From: Desulfobacterales bacterium
Lineage (GTDB): Bacteria; Desulfobacterota; Desulfobacteria; Desulfobacterales; Desulfobacteraceae
Direction: 5' to 3'
Length of the DNA stretch: 5,846 bases
Assembly: GCA_022361135.1 (NCBI GenBank)
Contig: JAKSBM010000036.1
Location: forward strand, 1-5,846
The position numbers and the translations under genes were made by a program. Under the pieces are notes generated by a model. That model made no database searches. It worked only from the letters and a program-made list of their open reading frames with translations, and had not been told where the DNA came from. This document shows, one piece after another, positions 1-5,301 of this stretch; position 1 is the first letter of the stretch; every line of letters begins with the position of its first letter.

Positions 1-260
1 ACGTGCTCGGCTTCCTTCTCCAGGTAGGAGAGGGGGATAAAGAGGGGGAAATAGGCATTTTTCACCCCGGTTTCCTTGAACATGGCATCCATCTGGCTCT
101 CGATGTTTTCCCAGACGGCAAAGCCCCAGGGTTTCATGACCATGCAGCCCCGCACCGGGGAAGTTTCCGCCATATCAGAGGCCTTGATCACCTCCTGATA
201 CCATTGTGCATAGTCCTCTTCCCGGGTGGGGGTAATGGCCGTTTTATTCTTCGCTCCCAT
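1..260 (-). CDS. proS: Prolyl-tRNA synthetase, archaeal/eukaryal-type, N-terminal fragment (3' end outside the window)
   Basis: Eighty-six complete codons are visible before the window ends, starting MGAKNKTAITPTREEDYAQW. Then come ETSPVRGCMVMKPWGFAVWE (32-51) and KNAYFPLFIPLSYLEKEAEH (67-86). This matches the start of the class IIa catalytic domain of archaeal/eukaryal-type ProRS, including the motif 1 region around the dimer interface (VRGCMVMKPWG). It is unlike the common bacterial type, which begins differently and carries an inserted editing domain. The enzyme charges tRNA-Pro with proline in the cytoplasm. The start is fixed by GGAGG (271-267) six bases upstream of the ATG at 260-258. 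Both the ribosome site and the start lie inside the ispG coding end, so translation is probably coupled to ispG. The frame is intact up to the window edge. Confidence 0.93.
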   Translation of the reverse strand, partial: MGAKNKTAITPTREEDYAQWYQEVIKASDMAETSPVRGCMVMKPWGFAVWENIESQMDAMFKETGVKNAYFPLFIPLSYLEKEAEH

Positions 261-1341
261 TCAGATCCTCCGAATTCTTTGTCATTTTATCGATTTCAGT
301 CATCAACTCGGTCACAAGTTGGTCTTGTTTTACTTTCTTAAACAGCTTGCCCTTTTTAAACAGGATGCCCACGCCATCGCCCCCGGCAATGCCGATGTCC
401 GCCTCCCGGGCCTCTCCGGGCCCATTGACCACGCAGCCCATTATGGCAACTTTAATCTTAGAGGATCGCTCAAGTAAAGCTTTTTCTACATCCTCCGCAA
501 TCTGGAAAAGGTTGATGCGACAGCGTCCACAGGTGGGACAGGAGACCAGCTCCGGCCCCCGGCTACGGATTCCCAGGGCCCTGAGAATTTCATATCCGGT
601 GCGCACCTCCTCCACGGGATCCCGGGTCAGGGAAACCCGCAGGGTATCCCCCAGCCCCTGGCTCAACAACATGCCGATGCCAATGGCCGACTTGGTGATG
701 CCGGCATAGAGGCCCCCGGCTTCGGTGACCCCGATGTGAAAGGGGACATCGGTCTGGTCGGCCAAAAGGCGGTAGGCCGTCACCGTGCGTTCCACATCCG
801 AGGCCTTCAGGGAAATCTTGATGTCATAAAACCCCAGATCCTCCAGGATTCGGATATTGGCCAGGGCCGATTCCACCATGGCCTGGGGGGTCACCCCCAA
901 CCGCTTTTCAATGTCCTTTTCCAGGGAACCGGCATTAACTCCGATGCGGATGGGCAGGCCGTGGGCCTTGGCACAATCCACCACCTTCTGGATCTTGGCC
1001 CTTTCACCGATGTTCCCGGGATTGATGCGCAGGGCATCCACCCCGTTTTCCGCCGAGGCCAGGGCCAGGCGGTAATCAAAATGGATATCGGCAATGAGGG
1101 GGATGTGGATCTGATCCTTGATGTCCCGTATGGCCAGGGCATCTTCCATATCCGGCACCGCCACCCGGATGATTTCACATCCGGCGGATTCCAGGGCGTG
1201 GATTTGGGCCACGGTGGCCCCCACATCCCGGGTCAGGGTATTGGTCATGGATTGAATGGAAACCGGAGCATTTGAGCCCACGGGAACGTTTCCTACACTG
1301 ATCTGCCGGGTTTTCCGTCGCGGTGCAACCAGGGACATCAT
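244..1341 (-). CDS. ispG: 4-hydroxy-3-methylbut-2-enyl diphosphate synthase IspG (GcpE)
   Basis: IspG is a cytoplasmic [4Fe-4S] enzyme that reductively converts methylerythritol cyclodiphosphate to HMBPP, the penultimate step of the MEP isoprenoid pathway. The 365-residue frame shows VSIQSMTNTLTRDV (27-40), PLIADIHFDYRLA (81-93), ALRINPGNIG (103-112), IRIGVNAGSLEKDI (131-144), HIGVTEAGG (202-210), VSCPTCGRC (266-274) and MGCVVNGPGEAREADIGIAGG (301-321). The cluster ligands are expected to be C268, C271 and C303, with E310 as the fourth ligand by analogy with characterised IspG; C274 is an additional nearby cysteine. It is the two-domain bacterial form without the extra central domain of plant enzymes. 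Two ATGs are adjacent. The AGGAGG at 1348-1343 is only 1 base from the first and 4 from the second, so initiation at 1338 is more likely. The 3' end overlaps proS by 17 bases. Confidence 0.97.
   Translation of the reverse strand: MMSLVAPRRKTRQISVGNVPVGSNAPVSIQSMTNTLTRDVGATVAQIHALESAGCEIIRVAVPDMEDALAIRDIKDQIHIPLIADIHFDYRLALASAENGVDALRINPGNIGERAKIQKVVDCAKAHGLPIRIGVNAGSLEKDIEKRLGVTPQAMVESALANIRILEDLGFYDIKISLKASDVERTVTAYRLLADQTDVPFHIGVTEAGGLYAGITKSAIGIGMLLSQGLGDTLRVSLTRDPVEEVRTGYEILRALGIRSRGPELVSCPTCGRCRINLFQIAEDVEKALLERSSKIKVAIMGCVVNGPGEAREADIGIAGGDGVGILFKKGKLFKKVKQDQLVTELMTEIDKMTKNSEDLNGSEE
267..271 (-). promoter_or_regulatory. Ribosome binding site of proS inside the ispG 3' end
   Basis: GGAGG is followed by six bases and the ATG of proS at 260-258. 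The site lies within the ispG codons for its C-terminal SEDLNG region. It decides the proS start and makes the 17-base gene overlap credible. Confidence 0.75.
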
Positions 1342-1342
1342 C

Positions 1343-1348
1343 CCTCCT
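1343..1348 (-). promoter_or_regulatory. Ribosome binding site of ispG that favours the second ATG
   Basis: A full AGGAGG sits one base before the first ATG (1341-1339) and four bases before the second (1338-1336). One base is too close for efficient initiation, so the protein probably begins MSLVAPRR, one residue shorter than the longest frame. Confidence 0.75.
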
Positions 1349-1361
1349 GTTTAAAAATGAA

Positions 1362-1398
1362 GGGCCTGCACGGCACCCCAAGGGAGTCCTGCAAGCCC
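1362..1398 (-). terminator. Terminator-like or attenuator-like hairpin between the cobamide operon and ispG
   Basis: Read on the minus strand, GGGCTTGCA (1398-1390) pairs with TGCAGGCCC (1370-1362) in a 9-base-pair stem with one G-U pair. The 19-base loop can form a second small stem, ACTCC (1387-1383) with GGGGT (1379-1375). The 3' side is followed by TTCATTTTTAA (1361-1351), an interrupted T-tract. On the plus strand no T-tract follows, so the element faces ispG. Only three bases separate the T-rich tail from the ispG ribosome site, so it may act as a leaky terminator or leader attenuator rather than a hard stop. No folding energy was computed. Confidence 0.55.
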
Positions 1399-1421
1399 GA
1401 GAATAACTCATTTAGTCCATA

Positions 1422-1451
1422 AGAATATCACATTGTTGCGGACATTTTCAA
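1422..1451 (-). promoter_or_regulatory. Candidate sigma70-type promoter for ispG-proS
   Basis: On the minus strand TTGAAA (1451-1446) and TATTCT (1427-1422) are separated by 18 bases. The first matches the -35 consensus at five of six positions and the second matches the -10 at four of six. The -35 box overlaps the stop codon of the upstream gene. A second TATTCT occurs at 1405-1400. The 106-base gap is A+T-rich here relative to the genes, which fits a promoter, but the match is modest and untested. Confidence 0.35.
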
Positions 1452-2347
1452 GCACCCAATTGGGAGGGAATTCCCTGGAAACAGGGGGTCAATGCCCCAA
1501 GGCAGCCATTGAGGTGGGCCAGGGAGAAAACCTCCAGACTCACGCTGCCGCCAAACCCCTCCAAGGGTTTCAATTTTCGGCTCAGTTCCCCTGGCGCCAT
1601 GCGATCCAGCCCAATGTGATCCTTGACCTTTTCGTCCCGGGGCTCCACCCCATGGAGGTGGACCAGGGGCACCCGGCCTCCCCAGCGCTGGAAGGTGGCA
1701 TCCAGATCAAACCCATATTTGAAATGGTGGCCCGCATCCACACAGAGTCCCACGGGGAAGGCGTCCAACATGGGGGCCAGCAATTCCGGGGGATAATCCA
1801 AGGTTTCAATGGTCAATTGCCCCAGGGGAAGCCCCAATTTTTGAAGCTGATCCAAGCCGCACAGGGCCTGTTCATGCCAGCATTTGAGTTCATGGGCCAA
1901 TGGTCCGGACAACACCCCATCCACATTCCCGATCGCCTCCTCCCGCTGTTCCCGGGAAAGCCCATGGAAACCACGGCGCAACCGGCCGGCCAATTCCCGG
2001 CCCATGGCCAGGTGAACCGTGTGGGTGGTGGGGGCCAGGGGGGCCATGAGTTCCATGACCCGGGCCAGGGTATCTGCGGCCAGGGCCTGTTCCCGGGGCG
2101 CAGTGAGACTCACATCCACGGGCATGTGGACATTGTAGGTCAGATCCATGTCCCCGGCCAGGGCGGCCAGGGTATTGACCTCCTCCCGGGTGGGCAACAC
2201 GGACATGCCCTGGTAGGGCCGGCTTTCAAAGACCAAAAGCTCGATTTCATCAAAATGGGGACCCAATTTTTCCACATTGGGCAGGATCATGCCCGGATAA
2301 ATAAAAGAGGTGGTGCCCAGGCGGAAACCACGGGGCATGGGACTCAT
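1448..2347 (-). CDS. cbiR: Probable cobamide-remodelling phosphodiesterase CbiR (AP-endonuclease-2-like TIM barrel)
   Basis: The 299-residue soluble protein has the alternating strand and ligand pattern of the xylose isomerase-like / AP endonuclease family 2 TIM barrel. Acidic and histidine residues sit at strand ends: EIELLVFE (34-41), YNVHMP (H74), TVHLAM (H112), LTIETLD (E181), GLCVDAGHHF (D204, H207, H208), PLVHLHG (H230, H232), KDHIGLD (D243, H244) and VSLEVFS (E272). These are good candidates for a divalent-metal site. CbiR, a member of this superfamily characterised from Akkermansia muciniphila, hydrolyses the cobamide nucleotide loop to a cobinamide-type product that can be rebuilt with another lower base. 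The assignment here rests on the fold plus the position after cbiB, cobD and cobS; a generic sugar isomerase/epimerase annotation is the alternative. The start has a strong GGAGG (2358-2354) 6 bases upstream and overlaps the cbiB stop by 4 bases. There is no signal peptide, so it is probably cytoplasmic. Confidence 0.75.
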   Translation of the reverse strand: MSPMPRGFRLGTTSFIYPGMILPNVEKLGPHFDEIELLVFESRPYQGMSVLPTREEVNTLAALAGDMDLTYNVHMPVDVSLTAPREQALAADTLARVMELMAPLAPTTHTVHLAMGRELAGRLRRGFHGLSREQREEAIGNVDGVLSGPLAHELKCWHEQALCGLDQLQKLGLPLGQLTIETLDYPPELLAPMLDAFPVGLCVDAGHHFKYGFDLDATFQRWGGRVPLVHLHGVEPRDEKVKDHIGLDRMAPGELSRKLKPLEGFGGSVSLEVFSLAHLNGCLGALTPCFQGIPSQLGA

Positions 2348-3315
2348 GACAGGCCTCCCAGGGCCGCAGTCAGCACCGCAATCAAACAGGCCCCCCCAAT
2401 CCCCACCAGGGCAGACATGAGCATGAGTTCGCAGGCCCTATCAATGCGGTCCAGGCCGGGTTCGGGAAATTGTCCCCCGATGTAAGGCTTGTCCACCAGC
2501 TCACCGTGGTAAACATTGGGACCGCCCATGCGCACCCCCAGGGCCCCGGCAAATGCAGCCTCGGGGAATCCCGCATTGGGGCTCTTATGGGCCCGGGCAT
2601 CCCGTTGGGCTGTTCGCCAGGCCCGCAGCCCCCGGGCCGGGGAAAAAACCAGGGCGGCCAGGGAAATCACCACGCTGGAAAGCCGGGCCGGAATGAAATT
2701 GGCCCCGTCGTCGATGCGGGCGGCGGCCCGGCCAAAGAGGATATATTTTTCATTCTTATACCCCACCATGGAATCCAGGGTATTGATCATCTTGTAAGTG
2801 AGGGCACCGGGCACCCCGAAAACCAGGGCAAAACAAAGGGGGGAGAGGAAACCGTCCACAAAATTTTCCGCCACCGTTTCCACCGTGGCCCGGGTCACGG
2901 CCGGACCATCCAGGGAATGGGTTTCCCGTCCCACGATCATGCCCACCATGCGCCGGGCTTCGTCCAGATCCCCGGCCTTGAGGGGGGCGGATACATCCCG
3001 GGCCGCCTGGACCAGACTCTTCACGGAAAAACAATAAAAGAGCAGGATAATTTGCACCCCCAGCCCTACGAGGGGATGGATCCAAATGGCCAGGGCCACC
3101 ACAGCGGTGGAAATAAGGGCCGTGAGGGTGATGAGAAAAAGGGCAAAGGCCAGTCCGGCCCGGAAGGGGTTGGAAATCATGGCGCGGAACCGGGGCTCAA
3201 AAAAGGAGATGGCATTGCCCATCCAGATGATGGGGTGGGGCAGCCAGCGGGGGTCCCCCAGTCCCAGGTCCAGGACAAAGGCGGCCAGGAAGATATACCA
3301 GGGCAATTCCGTCAT
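2344..3315 (-). CDS. cbiB: Adenosylcobinamide-phosphate synthase CbiB (called CobD in the aerobic pathway)
   Basis: CbiB is a membrane protein that amidates adenosylcobyric acid with aminopropanol phosphate to give adenosylcobinamide phosphate. The 323-residue product carries the family blocks in order: LDLGLGDPRWLPHPIIWMG (15-33), GRETHSLD (129-136), ETVAENFVDGFLSPL (146-160), YKMINTLDSMVGYKNEKY (174-191), ARIDDGANFIPARL (199-212), and HKSPNAGFPEAAFAGALG (243-260) followed by VRMGGPNVYHGE. Hydrophobic segments near 6-17, 54-78, 82-97, 159-172, 213-225 and 297-319 fit a polytopic membrane protein. The start is supported by GGAG (3326-3323) 7 bases before the ATG, inside the end of the upstream CobD gene, so the two are probably translationally coupled. 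The TGA stop overlaps the start of the next gene as ATGA. Nothing is missing or truncated. Confidence 0.95.
   Translation of the reverse strand: MTELPWYIFLAAFVLDLGLGDPRWLPHPIIWMGNAISFFEPRFRAMISNPFRAGLAFALFLITLTALISTAVVALAIWIHPLVGLGVQIILLFYCFSVKSLVQAARDVSAPLKAGDLDEARRMVGMIVGRETHSLDGPAVTRATVETVAENFVDGFLSPLCFALVFGVPGALTYKMINTLDSMVGYKNEKYILFGRAAARIDDGANFIPARLSSVVISLAALVFSPARGLRAWRTAQRDARAHKSPNAGFPEAAFAGALGVRMGGPNVYHGELVDKPYIGGQFPEPGLDRIDRACELMLMSALVGIGGACLIAVLTAALGGLS
2354..2358 (-). promoter_or_regulatory. Ribosome binding site of the cbiR-like gene inside the cbiB 3' end
   Basis: GGAGG (preceded by another G) lies six bases before the ATG at 2347-2345 and within the last codons of cbiB. With the ATGA stop/start overlap it supports both the chosen start and translational coupling. 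Confidence 0.75.
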
Positions 3316-3316
3316 C

Positions 3317-4399
3317 TTATTGCTCCAGTGCCGATTTCACCGCCGTTACCAGGCGGGCGTTGGTTTCCCTGTCCTTGAGGCTGAACCGGACAAATTCATC
3401 GTTGAGGCCGTGGAAATTGCTGCAATCCCGGATGAGGAGCCGGGCACGTCCCACGGCCTCACAAAAGGCCGGGGCCCGCAGCTCACCGGTGAGACGGGCC
3501 AGGATGAAATAGGTGTGACCCGGCACCAGTTCAATGCCTTCCACATCCTTGAGTTGGTCCGTAAACCATTGTTTTTCTGCGGCGGTATAGGCCCGGCTTT
3601 TTTCGTAGAAGGGTTCAATGGTTTCCGGATGGTCGAAGATGTCCCGGATCACCACCTGGGCCAAGGCATTGACGCTCCAGGGCTGGTATTGGTCCATGAC
3701 CTTTTCAATGAGGGCCGGGGGACCGGAAAGAAAACCGGTTCTCAATCCGGGAATCCGGAAAATCTTGGACATGGAGGAAAGGACCAGAAGATTGTCGTAC
3801 CGGGTTTCGGAAACCAGGGAAATCCCATTGGCCCGGTCCACAAAGGGAAGATAGGATTCATCCACCACAAAGCAGGTGTCGGGGCAATGCTGGAGCAACT
3901 CCTCAATGGCATCCCGCTCCACCAGGGCCCCGGTGGGGTTGTTGGGGTTGCAGATATAAACCAGATCCGCATCCCGGGCCCCTTGGGCCAATGCCCCCAT
4001 ATCCGGGACAAAATCATTCTCCGGCAGGCAGACCTGGTGGTCGTATGGGATGTGGTGCTGGCGGCAACCGTCCCGGTAATCGGAATAGGTGGGGCCCAGG
4101 ATGAGCACCTTTTTGGCCCCCAGGGCATGGGGCAGGGTGTAGAGAAACCAGGTGGTTCCATTGCCTGCGGCCACCCGGGCGGGATCCAGGTCGTGGTATG
4201 CGGCAAAGCCGGCGCAGATGGCGGCGGCATCGGGCTGGGGCAGGGCATGGATGGCATCCAGATTTTCCCGGATCACCTCCTTAATCCGCTCCGGGGGTCC
4301 CAGGGGATTGAGGTTGCAGCTCATGTCCGTGATATCAGTTACTGCGCAGCCCAGCTTTTGGGCCAGCGCTTCCTTATTTCCGCCGTGGCCAATAATCAT
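3317..4399 (-). CDS. cobD: L-threonine-O-3-phosphate decarboxylase, PLP-dependent (CobD type)
   Basis: This is a fold-type I, PLP-dependent enzyme of the histidinol-phosphate aminotransferase-like group. CobD enzymes decarboxylate L-threonine-O-3-phosphate to (R)-1-amino-2-propanol phosphate, the linker that CbiB attaches to the corrin ring. The N-terminal IGHGGN (3-8) and MSCNLNPLGPP (26-36) are typical of CobD rather than HisC. Cofactor residues are recognisable: GNGTTWF (79-85), CNPNNPTG (150-157), VVDESYLPF (178-186), SSMSKIFRIPGLRTGF (208-223) with the probable Schiff-base lysine K212, and the substrate-carboxylate arginine in FVRFS (R338). The length of 360 residues is close to the Salmonella enzyme. 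A ribosome site AAGGA (4410-4406) lies 6 bases before the ATG. The stop is one base from the cbiB start. HisC is the main alternative, but the cobS and cbiB neighbours argue strongly for CobD. The name cobD is used differently in the aerobic pathway. Confidence 0.9.
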   Translation of the reverse strand: MIIGHGGNKEALAQKLGCAVTDITDMSCNLNPLGPPERIKEVIRENLDAIHALPQPDAAAICAGFAAYHDLDPARVAAGNGTTWFLYTLPHALGAKKVLILGPTYSDYRDGCRQHHIPYDHQVCLPENDFVPDMGALAQGARDADLVYICNPNNPTGALVERDAIEELLQHCPDTCFVVDESYLPFVDRANGISLVSETRYDNLLVLSSMSKIFRIPGLRTGFLSGPPALIEKVMDQYQPWSVNALAQVVIRDIFDHPETIEPFYEKSRAYTAAEKQWFTDQLKDVEGIELVPGHTYFILARLTGELRAPAFCEAVGRARLLIRDCSNFHGLNDEFVRFSLKDRETNARLVTAVKSALEQ

Positions 4400-4423
4400 T
4401 GTCTTTCCTTACCCTTTCTCGCA

Positions 4424-5293
4424 CTATCCCAGGGGGGCAATGCCGCAGCCCAAAAAGAGAATGGCTTCCATCATCTCGGTCATGGCACCCAGCATATCTC
4501 CGGTAATGCAGTTCATCTTTTTCTTGTAAAACATCAAAATGGCCCCAAGTGCCGTAAAAAACAGGATGTTCAGCACCAGAGCGCCCTTATACCCCAAAAA
4601 CAGGGATAAAAACAGGGGAATCAGGGCAAAAATAAAATCCCGGTTCCCCAGGGGATTTTCAAAGAGATCCAGCCCCGTGCCCGTATTCTTCCGGCCGTAC
4701 TTCATGATTTTAATCCCAAATATCATGGAGGCCCGGGCATAGGCCGGCACAATGACCAAAAGCAGCAGGGTCTGGGAAAGGCCCCAGACGGACTTCACCG
4801 AGTAAATACCGGCAAATTTCAGGGCCAGAATCACCACCACGGCCACCAGCCCCATCATGCCCGTGCGGCTGTCCTTCATGATTTCCAGGGCCCGCTCCCG
4901 GGGCCGGTGGCTGAAGATGCCGTCGGCGGTATCCCCCAGGCCATCCAGGTGAAAGGCCCCGGTGACGGAGACCAACACCAACACATCCACCAGGGCCACC
5001 ACGGCCGGGGTCCAGAGCTGTGATGCCACCAGATCCGTGAGGCCGAGGATCATGCCGATGACCAGCCCCACCACGGGGAAAAACTTAATCATCCCCACCG
5101 GGGAATAGGCCACTCCCCGGCCCGCCGGCAGGATGGAGATAAAAAGAAAACAGGATCTCAAATCCGTGAGCCAGCCCCGGGTGGGGGGGATGGGATCCCG
5201 TTTGGCCCCGCCATGTTGGGCATCCTCTTCGGGAAACAGGGATTGCTGGGTTTCGGTGACGTTTTCTGCGGAGGTATGGGTGTGGTTTTCCAT
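4424..5293 (-). CDS. cobS: Adenosylcobinamide-GDP ribazoletransferase (cobamide synthase) CobS
   Basis: CobS is an integral membrane enzyme that joins adenosylcobinamide-GDP to alpha-ribazole (5'-phosphate), releasing GMP, in the last part of cobamide nucleotide-loop assembly. The 289-residue product shows the family signature HLDGLGDTADG (115-125), which carries the acidic Mg-binding residues, then KDSRTGMMG (140-148), and the C-terminal TGDMLGAMTEM block (264-274). Several hydrophobic membrane segments are visible, near 68-90, 95-113, 148-163, 173-190, 220-235 and 237-256. The first ~43 residues are hydrophilic, acidic and histidine-containing (MENHTHTS...) before the usual family start at LTDLRSCFLFISILP. 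They form an atypical extension, and no strong ribosome site supports the ATG at 5293; a TTG at Leu45 is a possible later start. It lies 8 bases after the radical SAM gene and 24 bases before the CobD-type gene, fitting one operon. Confidence 0.93.
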   Translation of the reverse strand: MENHTHTSAENVTETQQSLFPEEDAQHGGAKRDPIPPTRGWLTDLRSCFLFISILPAGRGVAYSPVGMIKFFPVVGLVIGMILGLTDLVASQLWTPAVVALVDVLVLVSVTGAFHLDGLGDTADGIFSHRPRERALEIMKDSRTGMMGLVAVVVILALKFAGIYSVKSVWGLSQTLLLLVIVPAYARASMIFGIKIMKYGRKNTGTGLDLFENPLGNRDFIFALIPLFLSLFLGYKGALVLNILFFTALGAILMFYKKKMNCITGDMLGAMTEMMEAILFLGCGIAPLG

Positions 5294-5301
5294 GGGATAG
5301 T

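Noticed and set aside
736..1275. A 179-codon open frame on the plus strand opposite ispG
   Set aside because: The opposite strand encodes an unambiguous IspG; this frame has no recognisable motif.
1342..1447. Possible cobalamin riboswitch in the only sizeable intergenic gap
   Set aside because: The gap is too short for the full element, lacks a recognisable B12-box, and lies downstream of the cobamide genes rather than before them. Any riboswitch for this operon would be beyond base 5846.
1433..2485. A 350-codon open frame on the plus strand opposite the cbiR-like gene
   Set aside because: Same antisense artefact: the minus-strand frame has the TIM-barrel residue pattern, a ribosome site and a gene overlap, while this frame has none of these.
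2470..3378. A 302-codon open frame on the plus strand opposite cbiB
   Set aside because: It mirrors the cbiB coding sequence, has Gly/His-rich composition and shows no family resemblance.
3086..4609. A 507-codon open frame on the plus strand
   Set aside because: It lies antisense to cobD, the cobS end and the cbiB start, all strongly conserved. Its product is a low-complexity Gly/His/Pro/Gln-rich mixture without recognisable motifs, as expected from the reverse reading of CGG/CTG/GCC-rich codons.
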